Notes under the pieces: generated by a model | What the model was told of the DNA's origin: nothing | The model's database searches: none | The model's input: only the letters and a program-made list of their open reading frames with translations | NCBI RefSeq assembly: GCF_003797775.2 | Contig: NZ_CP060725.1 | Coordinates: 434,001-498,000 of the forward strand | Length of the DNA: 64,000 bases | Direction of reading: 5' to 3' | Source: Sphingopyxis sp. OPL5 | GTDB taxonomy: Bacteria; Pseudomonadota; Alphaproteobacteria; Sphingomonadales; Sphingomonadaceae | In this document: in pieces, positions 35,057 to 45,000 of the stretch | Numbering within the stretch: position 1 is the stretch's first letter | Layout of the letters: each line of letters opens with the position of its first letter | Program-made: the position numbers and the translations under genes

Positions 35057-35171
35057 GACTGTTCATCGGCCGGTCCAGTGTGATGTGAATATCATCCGCG
35101 CGCTCACCTTTCCGGCCTCCCACCGTCAAACGCCCTTCGGAGACGACAAAAGACTATTCGGCTCCACATCT

Positions 35172-35885
35172 CTAAACTCGCGCTGTTCGAAGTGCGGCCC
35201 ACATTTCAGGTCTGAACCAATCACAAATTAGGTTGGGCTTTGCGTTCTTGAGCCGGTGAAACTCGGACTGAGGCGCGACGCAGGCGATGCCAAGATACTC
35301 GAGGCGCGGGCAATTTATCAAAGGTTCAAGGCTTTGGTCTGCAAGCCTCGTTGACACGCCGAGAAAGGCGCGCAGCGAACGTAGTCCCGCGAGCGGCGCG
35401 AGAGTGGGAATATTATATGGGGTCAGCATTCCGCCCTCGATGCCGATGACCTCAAGATGGTGGGCACCTGCGAGCCAGCTTAAATCTGCCATTTTGTTCG
35501 GATTGGTGATGATAAGCGTCCGCAGCGCAGGAAGCTCGAGCAAAGCGCGAAAGTCCGAGATATGTCTTGGACTATCGATGCTCAGGTAAGTCAGGCCTTT
35601 CAGGGCAAGCAGCGGGCTAAGATCCTTGGCGACCATCGGCCACTCCAACTCGAGCCGCTCGAGACCGATGAGACTGCCAATTTCGTTCAGGAATGATTGG
35701 TCGACATTTCCGCTGATCAGGTGGCGTAAGTTCTGCCGTCCACCAATGCCCCGATAGTTAAGCTTTTGCCGACCTATCCATGCGTTTTGCGCATCGGCCG
35801 GGACATCGCATGCTTGCGTATATGCGTAACATTCTCCCCACACAGAAAAGTCTCTGTCTGCATGCCCGCGAAAACGGTCATTCAT
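35172..35885 (-). CDS. Leucine-rich-repeat-like protein
   Basis: Start ATG 35885 (MNDRFRGHADRDF), 237 residues. From residue 80 there are four or five repeats of the LRR type with L--L-L----(I) spacing: IGLERLELEWPMVAKDLSPL, LKGLTYLSIDSPRHISDF, PALRTLIITNPNKMADLSWL, AHHLEVIGIEGG, CPRLEYLGIACV. The N-terminus has Trp and two Cys. Likely cytoplasmic binding protein; in this setting an immunity role is plausible. Confidence 0.7.
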   Translation of the reverse strand: MNDRFRGHADRDFSVWGECYAYTQACDVPADAQNAWIGRQKLNYRGIGGRQNLRHLISGNVDQSFLNEIGSLIGLERLELEWPMVAKDLSPLLALKGLTYLSIDSPRHISDFRALLELPALRTLIITNPNKMADLSWLAGAHHLEVIGIEGGMLTPYNIPTLAPLAGLRSLRAFLGVSTRLADQSLEPLINCPRLEYLGIACVAPQSEFHRLKNAKPNLICDWFRPEMWAALRTARV

Positions 35886-36685
35886 CGCGCCGCCTAAGGT
35901 GGGGAAAGACGCAAAATTCGGCACAGCGCAGACTCTCGATTTCGACTAACGCATTGCAATGGCAGACAAGGGTTAATGGTCCATTTCCCTCGGTATTCCG
36001 GTCATTTCATTGTCCGGAAATCCGCGAGGCCGCCGGCGCTGAATGGCCGCTAGCGGCCAGACTGCTTTCGGCGTCCAAATGAAGAACCTGCCAGGACGCC
36101 AGCACGCCGCGAAAGCGGGCCAGAATTAGCATATTGTTAACCATTGACGATCATTCTCACGCCCAGAAACGACCGGTGCCGTCATCCCCCACCTCTGGCG
36201 GCACCGACAAGGGCGGCGGTCGCTGGTCCCGGCCGCCGCCAATGTCGCTGGTCGCAAATCATGGTCTCCATAGCGGACCGGGGTCTTCCGCTGAGCAAGG
36301 TCTATTCTGTCGGTAAGGCGATTCTGACGCATCGCCGAGCGGGTACCTTTTGCGCGAAGTCGGTTGGCGGCAGTTCCCCCGCCAGGCCAACAAGATATCC
36401 TCGAAGTCGATCATCACGCCCTCGTGAATTCAGTCGGCATATCGCGCTGCCTCGTCAAACGGCGCGGCAAATGGCCTGCTTTCGGCCGCTAGGAACCTTC
36501 CGCCGAAATTTACGGCCAGTCGGCAGGGCACGACTGCGCGCAACCTTGCGGCGACTACGGTAAACCGGAGACCACCTAAAACACGCGAGGGCCGTATGTA
36601 ACAATCACGTGAAGCCCAAAAGTATTAGAGTATTGCTCGGATTTGAATCTCCGACGCGGAGCCTGGATCGTCAGGCATCACAAGC
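35886..36685. other. 800-bp region without a supported gene
   Basis: Only overlapping arginine-rich frames without start signals or family features. Near 36640 a short TCGGA/TCCGA hairpin resembles a tRNA T-arm but no full tRNA can be folded. Probable promoter and regulatory space. Confidence 0.4.
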
Positions 36686-38683
36686 TCAGGCGACGCGACC
36701 GAGCCTCGCGGCCGCTGCGTGCCGCAAATGAGCGGCCGGTCGCAAATCTCGCAAGACGTCCTGCTGAAGCCAGGTAAGAAGTGCCGGCATCGTCATTGGG
36801 CGGGCAAACAAATAACCTTGGGCGTAGCGATATCCCATACGGCGGATTTTCGTCAGTTGGTCGTCGCTTTCGATGCCCTCAAACACACACTCCAGGGCAA
36901 GATTGTCGCAAAGTCCCAAGATTGCGGCAGCGATGTTACGGCCGGAGACACTGTCTAGGTCCGCGGCAAAGCTGCGATCGACCTTGATCTCGTCGGGGAC
37001 GAGGCGGCGTAGATAGTTCAAGCTGGAATAGCCCGTGCCGAAATCGTCCAAGGCAATCTTGACGTTTAGGGATCGCAGTTTTCCGATCGCGGCTTCTGCG
37101 GCGTCGAAGTCGCGCAGCAATGCGGTTTCCGTCAGCTCCAAGGTGATGCGGCCGGAGGAAATTGCACCTTCCTTGATGATGTCCACCAATGAGGTGATTG
37201 TCGCGGGGGACGTAATGTCATTCGCTGAGAGGTTGAACGACAGGCCGATGTGGCCGGGCAGGCACAATGCGCGGTTGAGCGCCTTGCGAAAGAGGGTGAG
37301 AGTAACGGCGTGGATCAATCCCGTGCGCTCGGCCATGGCGATGAAGCTGTCGGTGGGTACCCGCCCCAGCTTCGGGCTGGTCCATCGGGCCAAGGCTTCC
37401 ACGGCGATTACCGTTATGGTGTCGATATCCACGATCGGCTGAAATTCTATATCGAGCTCGGCGTGAAGATCTGCTTCCCTTAGAGCGCTTTCGAGCGAGC
37501 GTTCCGAGCGTATGGCGGTCTCGTGCGCCAACGAGAATAGGCCGCTTCCGCCCTTCCCCTCGGACTTTATATGGTAGAGCGCGTAGTCTGATCGATCGAA
37601 CAGCTCATGCGCGTTAGCGCCTGCTTCGGGATAGACCGAAAGACCGCAAGAAGCGCCAAGAGAGACGTGGAAGTCGTCGAACTTGAAGGGCTTGGCGAGG
37701 AGATCGCAAAATTGCTGTCCGATCTCAGTAGCGCGGTCGACTTCATTGACGATCAACAGCCCGAATTCATCGCCGCCCAGCCTTGCGACGATGACGCTAT
37801 CGTCGGTTGCCGCTTTCAGGCGCGCCCCAACCTCGGCGAGAAGACGATCCCCAACCGCATGGCCATGATTGTCATTGAGTGTCTTGAAGCGATCAAGGTC
37901 CAGGATACCGACGGCGAACCGACCGTGCGCCGCGGCTTTGGCGCGCAGCAATTCATCCAGCTTCGTGAAGAAATACCGGCGATTTGGCAGGCCGGTAAGG
38001 CTATCTGTGAGAGCGACCAACGCGTTCTCGCGGTTCAATTGTTCAGTTTCGCGCTGCTTGGCAGCAAGCTTGTCTCGCGACTGCACCAGGCTCGTGAACC
38101 CGGCAAAGCTGTTGAATAGCACCCATATCATCACCACGGTCACGAGCGCGACGTTGAAAGCGATTGCAGTGAAGACTGAATTGTCCGCGCTGATATAGTG
38201 AATGAGGTAGGGCACCATTACGACTGCGGTCAGCAGCAACGCCGCCTGCGGGAGATGCATCAGGCAAAAGATGCAACCGATCACGGTCACGGCGATAAAG
38301 ACAGCGACATGGCCCTGTTCGTACGCGCCTCCGTACCGATCGAGAGAAAGGGACCAAGCAATATATGCGGCGCCGAGGATGCCCGCGTGCACTGTTGTGC
38401 GCCGGAGCCGCCCCACAGCATATTCCGGTGTGACATCGTTGATGTCCGTAGCCCGCAGCCACGTCGCGATTCGAACCAGGCACAGCAGCGTCAGCGCAGC
38501 GGGAATCCCGATCGTTAGATAGGCGGGGGCAAAAGGATAATGGGTAGAGGCAACTGCGAACGCGTTCATCGTTAGCAGCACGTAAAGGAGAGGGACCTGA
38601 CGACGAAGTTCACGAAGCTGCGCCACCGCCACGTCGGGCGGCGTATTCGTCAGCCAAAGCCATGCGATCAGACGAATGCCCAT
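36686..38683 (-). CDS. Membrane-bound GGDEF-EAL cyclic-di-GMP protein
   Basis: 665 residues. Six or so hydrophobic segments span residues 28-195. A short coiled coil leads to the GGDEF domain (RLGGDEF about residue 300; also DSLTGLPNRR), then an EAL domain with VEALARW (about residue 425), ELTETALL, ALDDFGTGYSSLNYL and EGIE. Both catalytic motifs are intact, so it may make and break c-di-GMP. The unidentified membrane part is the likely sensor. Ends with an Ala/Arg-rich tail. Confidence 0.95.
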   Translation of the reverse strand: MGIRLIAWLWLTNTPPDVAVAQLRELRRQVPLLYVLLTMNAFAVASTHYPFAPAYLTIGIPAALTLLCLVRIATWLRATDINDVTPEYAVGRLRRTTVHAGILGAAYIAWSLSLDRYGGAYEQGHVAVFIAVTVIGCIFCLMHLPQAALLLTAVVMVPYLIHYISADNSVFTAIAFNVALVTVVMIWVLFNSFAGFTSLVQSRDKLAAKQRETEQLNRENALVALTDSLTGLPNRRYFFTKLDELLRAKAAAHGRFAVGILDLDRFKTLNDNHGHAVGDRLLAEVGARLKAATDDSVIVARLGGDEFGLLIVNEVDRATEIGQQFCDLLAKPFKFDDFHVSLGASCGLSVYPEAGANAHELFDRSDYALYHIKSEGKGGSGLFSLAHETAIRSERSLESALREADLHAELDIEFQPIVDIDTITVIAVEALARWTSPKLGRVPTDSFIAMAERTGLIHAVTLTLFRKALNRALCLPGHIGLSFNLSANDITSPATITSLVDIIKEGAISSGRITLELTETALLRDFDAAEAAIGKLRSLNVKIALDDFGTGYSSLNYLRRLVPDEIKVDRSFAADLDSVSGRNIAAAILGLCDNLALECVFEGIESDDQLTKIRRMGYRYAQGYLFARPMTMPALLTWLQQDVLRDLRPAAHLRHAAAARLGRVA

Positions 38684-38805
38684 GTGCCAAGATATGCCCT
38701 ACCGGTCATCTGAGTGACTTACGGCCTTAGCAATAACATATCCTTTAACCGTAACCGAAAGGCCAAGTGATTAAGCTCGGCAGCCGCCCTGGCTCGCCAG
38801 CGCAT

Positions 38806-38958
38806 TCATAAGCGCTTCATTCTCATCGCGGCGGCGGCCGCTTGGGCCTCGGCCTCCGTGCTGTATCCTTCTGCGAAAGTGGTTTCCTGTTCGCCATCAA
38901 CAGCCACCAAAAACCAGTCGCCACGCTCGTCGGGTCCCCGAACCTCTATCTCCGCCAT
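38806..38958 (-). CDS. Small acidic protein of unknown function (50 residues)
   Basis: ATG 38958: MAEIEVRGPDERGDWFLVAV, then GEQETTFAEGYSTEAEAQAAAAA. Short beta hairpin then a helix, resembling DUF2188-type single-domain proteins in composition. Stand-alone gene. Confidence 0.6.
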   Translation of the reverse strand: MAEIEVRGPDERGDWFLVAVDGEQETTFAEGYSTEAEAQAAAAAMRMKRL

Positions 38959-39009
38959 GACAGTCCCTCGGATCGGCGCAGTCCCCACTGCTGGCCGTCT
39001 CGCGTCCAC

Positions 39010-39310
39010 TAAGCTGTTCGCCAGCGATAGCGACCCGGAAATTTCACTATCCGCGCATCTTTTTCGAAAGTCGCGCGATCAATCGCGAGGCCCGCCTGGC
39101 GTTCTGCAACCCCACCCTTCGATTCCGGGCGGGCCTCCCCCTCTCGAAATGCGTACTTGCCAGGTGTCGGTGAAATTAGCCCGGCGCAAAAGACCGCAGG
39201 CGGCGCAGGCGACCACAACGATCAGGGCGACATAAAATTTGGGCCTCGTGAACGACCCAATACGCCCTTTGCGACTCCAGCACGGCGATGCTAAGCACGG
39301 CGCGCGACCC
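39010..39310. other. Intergenic region without a supported gene
   Basis: Frames on the minus strand overlap but show no ribosome site or family feature. A hydrophobic stretch (FYVALIVVVACAACGLL) occurs in one, too isolated to call. Confidence 0.4.
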
Positions 39311-39361
39311 AATGGAGAGCTTTCTCCATTTCAACTGCGACGGCTCTACTTGAGCCGTCGC
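39311..39361. terminator. Two adjacent perfect hairpins
   Basis: Hairpin 1 (39311-39330): AATGGAGA and TCTCCATT around GCTT, 8 bp. Hairpin 2 (39337-39361): GCGACGGCTC and GAGCCGTCGC around TACTT, 10 bp, followed by CTTTG. They are six bases apart. The second could terminate plus-strand RNA; the pair could also be a leader structure for the small frame at 39383. Confidence 0.6.
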
Positions 39362-39382
39362 CTTTGACGACGTGGAGGCACC

Positions 39383-39496
39383 ATGATGGCCGCCGAACAC
39401 ACCGACCTCCCCACCGTCCGCAAGGACTGGAGCGCCCGAATTGCGCTCCGTTGTGCCGCTGCGCAGAACTGCCGGTGGTATCGGCAATCTGAATGA
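39383..39496 (+). CDS. Possible small protein (37 residues) with strong ribosome site
   Basis: ATG 39383 is preceded by GTGGAGGCACC, a good Shine-Dalgarno. The product is MMAAEHTDLPTVRKDWSARI then ALRCAAAQNCRWYRQSE. It lies 21 bp after the tandem hairpins. No known family; kept because the ribosome site is unusually good. Confidence 0.35.
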   Translation: MMAAEHTDLPTVRKDWSARIALRCAAAQNCRWYRQSE

Positions 39497-39614
39497 TCAG
39501 GACACGGTCTTCTACAACGCGTCCTGAGGCTGCGATTGTCGCTGTCCGAATTTAGACCGCCGTTTCACACTGCAGCGATGACTCGCGAACCGAATTGGAG
39601 GGTCCGCGCGGGAG

Positions 39615-39788
39615 ATGCGAACAATCGCGATGGTAATTTCGCTCGTCGCCGCCGGGATTCCTGGAGGGGCGCAGAGCCATCCGGGCGGGCGGCCCCCAGA
39701 GGGTTGCGACAACAATCGCAAGAATGGCGGCCGGCATTGCTATGGCTTTCCTCTCGGTCTGCGCCTGCCGAGCGGCCGCAACGCCTGA
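39615..39788 (+). CDS. Small exported YHYH-like protein (57 residues)
   Basis: A short hydrophobic signal (MRTIAMVISLVAAGIPGGA) precedes HPGGRPPEGCDNNRKNGGRH then CYGFPLG. The arrangement HPGG..GCxxNRKNGGxHCY mirrors small YHYH-type periplasmic proteins (HxGGxxxxGCHxxxxTGxxHCH), with His partly replaced. GGGAG lies just before the first ATG; MVISLV at 39630 is a possible alternative. Confidence 0.45.
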   Translation: MRTIAMVISLVAAGIPGGAQSHPGGRPPEGCDNNRKNGGRHCYGFPLGLRLPSGRNA

Positions 39789-39804
39789 CCGGAGGCAATG
39801 CTTC

Positions 39805-40023
39805 CTATGCGAGTTGCGCTGCCTCGCGGGCCGCCGGTGTGGCGCCGGCACCCCTACACAACAAAAATTGGCCGTTTGGAGACATTCCGCTTTTAGGCGA
39901 CATGCGGGGAAAGCTGACGCAAATCTTGCCACCGCGAATTCCGCCAGCGGACGCCAGCTTCCCTAGAAAGCACTGGTCGCAATAGACCTCGATCACATTG
40001 AGACCTACTTCGATTTTGGGCAT
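39805..40023 (-). CDS. Small CxxC protein of unknown function
   Basis: 72 residues beginning MPKIEVGLNVIEVYCDQCFL. CDQC could bind zinc with later Cys residues (KICVSF, LLCRG). No strong ribosome site. Plausible but weak. Confidence 0.35.
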   Translation of the reverse strand: MPKIEVGLNVIEVYCDQCFLGKLASAGGIRGGKICVSFPRMSPKSGMSPNGQFLLCRGAGATPAAREAAQLA

Positions 40024-40178
40024 GACAGCTTAAAAGTGATCATCAGTATTGAGTGAGACGTCGACATGCTCCGCTGCCGCGCATTCATGCCACCAAATTG
40101 GCGCAAATCGGCGCCTTGAGGACGTTGCAACGGCGCATCAGGCAGTCTATCCTGGGCCAAGAAATTTGGGGGATTATC

Positions 40179-40661
40179 GTGAAGCGGATTATGTCAGCGG
40201 CGCTGGTTGGAAGCGCCGCCTTTTTCATGAGCACACCAGCCGCAGCCGAATATGTGTCGGCGAATGTGCTGAACTGCCGCGCAGGACCTGCCGCGTCGGA
40301 GGCAGTTGTATCAAAGCTTGAGCGCGGACAGAGCGTCACCGTCCGGGAAAAAAGCGGCACCTGGTCGCGCCTTTCCGCCCCCGACTGCTGGGTGCTGACG
40401 CGCTATCTCTCCGGCGACTATGTTTCCTCTTCCTCGTCGGGGCCGTCGTCGTTCTACGGGTCGTCGACGTCTGGATCGAGCAGCTATGGACTGAGCTCGA
40501 GCACGCGCGCTTCCGCAAAGAAGAAGCCCAGATCCTCCAAGCGCCGCAGCGGAAGCAGCAGCCAGTCGGGTTGTCCGTGTAGCGGCAGTCAGGTGTGCAT
40601 CGGCCCGCGCGGCGGTCGCTATTGCATCACCAGCGGGGGCAACAAGCGGTACGGCGTCTAG
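40179..40661 (+). CDS. Exported SH3-domain protein
   Basis: GTG at 40179 with GGGGG upstream gives 160 residues; the longer frame lacks a signal. Signal peptide VKRIMSAALVGSAAFFMSTPAAAE, then an SH3b domain (YVSANVLNCRAGPAASEAVVSKLERGQSVTVREKSGTWSRL). A Ser/Gly-rich linker leads to a Cys-rich tail ending GPRGGRYCITSGGNKRYG, resembling the PBCV-specific basic adaptor motif. It may bind peptidoglycan or surface polymers. It converges with the defence operon end, with 27 bp between stops. Confidence 0.85.
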   Translation: MKRIMSAALVGSAAFFMSTPAAAEYVSANVLNCRAGPAASEAVVSKLERGQSVTVREKSGTWSRLSAPDCWVLTRYLSGDYVSSSSSGPSSFYGSSTSGSSSYGLSSSTRASAKKKPRSSKRRSGSSSQSGCPCSGSQVCIGPRGGRYCITSGGNKRYGV

Positions 40662-40688
40662 AGTCTCCCCCGTCCGCGACCAAACGGG

Positions 40689-42008
40689 TCAAGGGCTGGG
40701 CAGCGTTCGTTTGCCCGGCGCCGGCAATGTTCCGCCGATCGTCGCGGGACTACCGACGATGGCTATGCGCTTGAGCGGTACCGCGCCGATGTCGAGCGCC
40801 TTTTCGATATCGAGCCGCCCGCCCTCTTCGGCGAGCTGGGCGCGCAGGCGCATCACATCGCCGCACCACAAGGTTTCGGCGTCGCGATCCCGGCCCGGAT
40901 CGGTGCTTGCCGCATTGCCCTCGAAAGCGACGGCGCGCATCTGGATGCGCTCGGCCTTTTCACCGCCCCCGCGAACTTCCATGCCGTAACCCGGGCGCGA
41001 AGGATTAGCGAGGACGAGCTCTCCCTGCTCGGCCCACGCGCCCATCATGCCTTCGCGAACCTCATATCCGAGTTCCGCCAATGCTTCGAGGACGGCGCCG
41101 CGTCGTTCGCCGGCCGCCCGCGCAGCCCGGTGCGCATCGAGCGCTGCTGTCACCGATGCAAGGCGCTCGGATATACGGACACCGGCCAGTTCGCCTTCAT
41201 CTTCACGCCACGCCGATGTGTCGAGCCCGGCAGCAGCGGCTTCTGCGAGGAGGCCTGCCAGATTTGCCGACAACCGCGCGCGCGCTTTCTCGGCTTCGAG
41301 CGCGCGGCGGAGTTCACCACCGAGTGCATCAAGCAGAAGCGGTCGGCGGCGCGCATCGGCCATTATCGCGCCGTGAAGCCGCCCGCGCCAATCGGCGACC
41401 GGCGCCGCAGACTCGAGCAAGGCGATTTCCGAAATGCGCGCGTCGAGCCTCGCGATCTCGGGATTTTCTTCTTCTATTCCTTCCGCTGAAAGCCACGCCG
41501 CAAAATCGCGCCGCTCGGCACCCTCGCCGAGACGTTCGGATTGTTGTCGGCTGGCTGCTCCGCCCGGGCTTGCCTGCCCCAACGCCGCCAGCCCTGCCGC
41601 AACAGCCTCGGCATCGCCCGATTCGAGCCGCCGCCTGAGATCGGCATCGATGGTCTGCCCTCCCCGCTCCAGCGCGGCAGCCACCGATTTCCCGGCTTCG
41701 GCCTGCCGCCGCCCGCGGGCGCGGCTCGCGGCCTCCTGCGCGGCGGCTGCGGCGAGACGCGCGGCGATGTCGTCGCGCAGGAAAGCTTCCTCGAGTGGCG
41801 CCTCCTTTTGCAGGTCCATGAACCGGTCGGCTGCGATATGCGCCGCGAGCGAGGCGCGGCGTTGCTCGGCTTGCGCGATCGCTCCCGCGTCGGCGCCGGC
41901 GATCCTTCGCCAGTCGGCAAGCGCCGCATCGACGCGCGCCAACTGCCCTTCGCAGAGCGCCAATATTTCTTCGCGGGTGACGATCCGCACGACTTTGGGA
42001 CCGCTCAT
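40689..42008 (-). CDS. Coiled-coil protein, fourth gene of the AAA/rSAM/helicase operon
   Basis: Start ATG 42008, overlapping the helicase stop by ATGA; 439 residues. Begins MSGPKVVRIVTREEILALCE, a well-defined start motif, followed by long Ala/Arg/Glu-rich helices and coiled coils (to about residue 310). The last 120 residues form a compact domain with LEALAELGYEVREGMMGAW, LVLANPSRPGYGMEVRG and ETLWCGDVMRLRAQL. No catalytic motif is known to me. It is likely a structural or adaptor partner of the operon's enzymes. Confidence 0.8.
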   Translation of the reverse strand: MSGPKVVRIVTREEILALCEGQLARVDAALADWRRIAGADAGAIAQAEQRRASLAAHIAADRFMDLQKEAPLEEAFLRDDIAARLAAAAAQEAASRARGRRQAEAGKSVAAALERGGQTIDADLRRRLESGDAEAVAAGLAALGQASPGGAASRQQSERLGEGAERRDFAAWLSAEGIEEENPEIARLDARISEIALLESAAPVADWRGRLHGAIMADARRRPLLLDALGGELRRALEAEKARARLSANLAGLLAEAAAAGLDTSAWREDEGELAGVRISERLASVTAALDAHRAARAAGERRGAVLEALAELGYEVREGMMGAWAEQGELVLANPSRPGYGMEVRGGGEKAERIQMRAVAFEGNAASTDPGRDRDAETLWCGDVMRLRAQLAEEGGRLDIEKALDIGAVPLKRIAIVGSPATIGGTLPAPGKRTLPSP

Positions 42009-45000
42009 GCCGCCTCTCCGAGCGCGCGGGTGATTGCGCGGCGAAGCCGTGCGCGCTCGATTTCGGGTTCGTCGAACCAGCGATGCGACGAGACGCGGTG
42101 AATCGCGGGGATCGCTCGCCGCAGCACTTGCCCCCGCCAGATTTCGCGCGCCCGCGCAGTCTCGAGAAGCCGGTGCCGCGGCGCGTCGCACTCGATCGCG
42201 ATGCCGTAGAGCCCGGTTCGGGGATCCTCGATCGCGAAGTCGAGCCCGAAGGCCCCGACGTCGCTGACGCGAACGGGCTCCCATCCCAGCGCACGGATTT
42301 CGTTCGCGATAAGCGTCTCGAGGCCATCGGCGGCAAAACGCCGAGTCGCATCGCCGTCGGCGGGGCCGGGCGAAAGCCGCCGTAAAAGCGCCTCCGCGCC
42401 CGAGCTGTCGCCGTCTGAGAGGAGGCGCGCATATTCGAAATACGCCTGGAGATAATCCCGCGGGCTCGCGGGCGGCCGCCGCGTTGAGAGAAAGTCCGAG
42501 ATCAGCGCGATCGGCATCGAGGTCACTAGGATGATCTTCTGGCGGGCGCGCGTAATGGCGACATTCAGCCGCCGTTCGCCGCCCGTCTGGCCGAGCACAC
42601 CGAAGGCGCGGCGGAAGGCGCCTTGCGCGTTGCGACCGAAGGTCGACGAGAAAAGAATGATATCGCGTTCGTCGCCCTGAACATTTTCGACATTCTTGAC
42701 GAAGAAGCCTACATCTTCGCCGCCTTCTACCCGGTCGCGCTCACGTGTCAGCGCCTCGCGGAATCCCCGGTCGCCCTCGGCCAGCTCTTCAAGTACTTCG
42801 TCGATGAGGTCGGCCTGTTTGCGGTTGAAGGTCACGACGCCGAGCGTCGGCGGCCGCGAGCCGCCCTCGCGCCAGAGGTCGCGGACGATCTCGGCGACGC
42901 GGCGCGCTTCGTCGGGGTTGGTCTGATCATCATAGACGCCATCTACGCGCACCATCTCGATCGGTCGCTTACGCAATATTTCCTCGGCGGGATGCCGCGC
43001 GGGCACGCTCAAGCGGTTCGCATAAAAGGCCGCATTCGAAAATTCGACCAGCTCACGGTAGACCGAGCGATAGTGGATCTGCAGCGTTGTCGCGGGCAGC
43101 GACGACTTGGCAAGTTGAAGCAGGTCCGGACAATCCTTGATCTCGCGCCGGTTCCAGCTTTCATCGACCTCGGCGCGTTCGGCTTCGTCGAGATCCTCGT
43201 CGGCCGCGTGCCCCTCGAATATCTCGGCCTCGTCGTTCTCGACCCGGCTCGAAAAGAAGGCTGTGGGCGGCATCTGCTTTTCGTCGCCGCTGACCACCAT
43301 GCGGGCGCTGCGGTAAAGGGTAGGCAGCGCATATTCGATCGGAATTTGCGAGGCTTCGTCGAAGATCACGGTGTCGAAAAGCGCTTTGCGAAGCGGCAGC
43401 AGGCGGCTCGCGACGTCGGGGTTCACGAGCCAGATCGGACGAAGCTTCATGAGCCCAAGATCGGCGCCGAGCTCCACGAACTCGCGCAGTCGGCGCGCGC
43501 GCTGGCCGCGCAGCCTGGTGATATTCTCCCAGTCACGGCGCGGCGCGAGGTCGCGCTCGTCGGTACCGTTGACGAGAAGCTCCTTGTTGAGCCGGCGCAT
43601 CTCGAGGTCCGCTTCCGCAAGACCTTTCACCTTTGTTTCGAGTTCGTCGGCTTCCAGCAGCAGCTCGGGGGCCCCGGCTTCGAGCCGCGCTTTCCAGGCG
43701 AGACGGGCCTCGGCGCCAAGGATCCGCCGAACAGCGGGCTCGAGCTCCTCGGCGGGTAGTTCTTCAAGTTCGCCACGAATGCGCGACAGTTCGTTGAAAC
43801 AGGCCATGATGTCCGCAGCGAGCTGCGGTACACGGGCACGGAACCGCTGGTAAGGACCGACATGCGACGCTTCCTCCAGAATCGGATCAAATCGCTGCGC
43901 ATTGGACCGATCGGCAGCCACATTCTCGCGGCAGCCGGTGAGCCACACCGCCTCGATCCAGGGTTCTAGCCTGGCGAGCGCCGCAAGGCTTGCGGTGCGC
44001 GCGGCATGACGGGCAACGCCTTGGTCGATACCTTCGATCAAGTCGTCGACGGCCTCTCGCGTCGCGGCCTTGGCCATGGCGACCGCAACGGCGGGCTCGG
44101 GATAGTCTTCGAGCCGCGCTACCAACGCTTCGGCCGACGCCAGCGCGCCGGAAAGGTCGCGCGTCGCCGCGACGAGTGTATCGACGCGCTCCGATCCGAG
44201 CGCGCCTGCAGGCTCGCCCGCCTCGACCAGAGTGTGGACGAGCCGCTCGCGCAGCGGACGGAGATCGCGCTCGCGCTGCAGCGCCCGCCGGAACTCCGCC
44301 AGCTCGACAATACCCTCGGCCTTCACGAAGGCGCGTTGCTTGCGCCGCGCGAGCCAGCGCGCCGGTGACAGGCGGCCCCAGAAGCCGGGCTTTTCAGCCA
44401 GTCGGTCGGACAGCTCCAGCCATTCGCCCAGCTCCTCGTCTTCGAGCGCCAGCACCGGCTGTAACGCGTCGACCGGAACATCGTCGGGGGGCAGCCGAAG
44501 AAAGGCTGCTTCGAGATCGGCGAGTTCGCGTTGCCAGGGTGTGCTGCCAGCTTCACGGCTCGACGCTCCCGCAAGCGGGACAAGCCAGCGCGCGAGGCGG
44601 ACGCGTTCGCGATCCGCGAGACCAAGCAGCGCCGCGCCATGCTGGCGCGACCAGCCGCGATAGGGTTCGGGATCGAAGATGAGGAGCGCATTTGGGGTGC
44701 GCTCGATCACGGCCAGACGCTCCTCTTCGCTTTCAGCCAAAGCATCGAGGTCGGATCGGAACGAACCAACCGTGGCATCGTCGTGCGCAAACGGAAGCGT
44801 CACCGCAAGCGCGCTGCCTTCATAGCGTGCCGGGAGCCACACGCGGGCGAGCGGGCCGCAAATTTCCTCGAGCGTCGCGACCGAGCCGGGGTCGAGGGGC
44901 CCCAGCTTGCGGCGCAGCGACGGCACCGGGATCAGGTCCCCCGATGCGGCGAGCGCGATGAGTTCGCCGAGGATCGCGCGGAAGCTGAGCCCGGTTGCCG

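Noticed and set aside
36630..36660. A short stem with a TTTGAATC loop resembling a tRNA T-arm
   Set aside because: No acceptor stem, anticodon arm or D-arm can be folded around it, so it is not a tRNA or a convincing attachment site.
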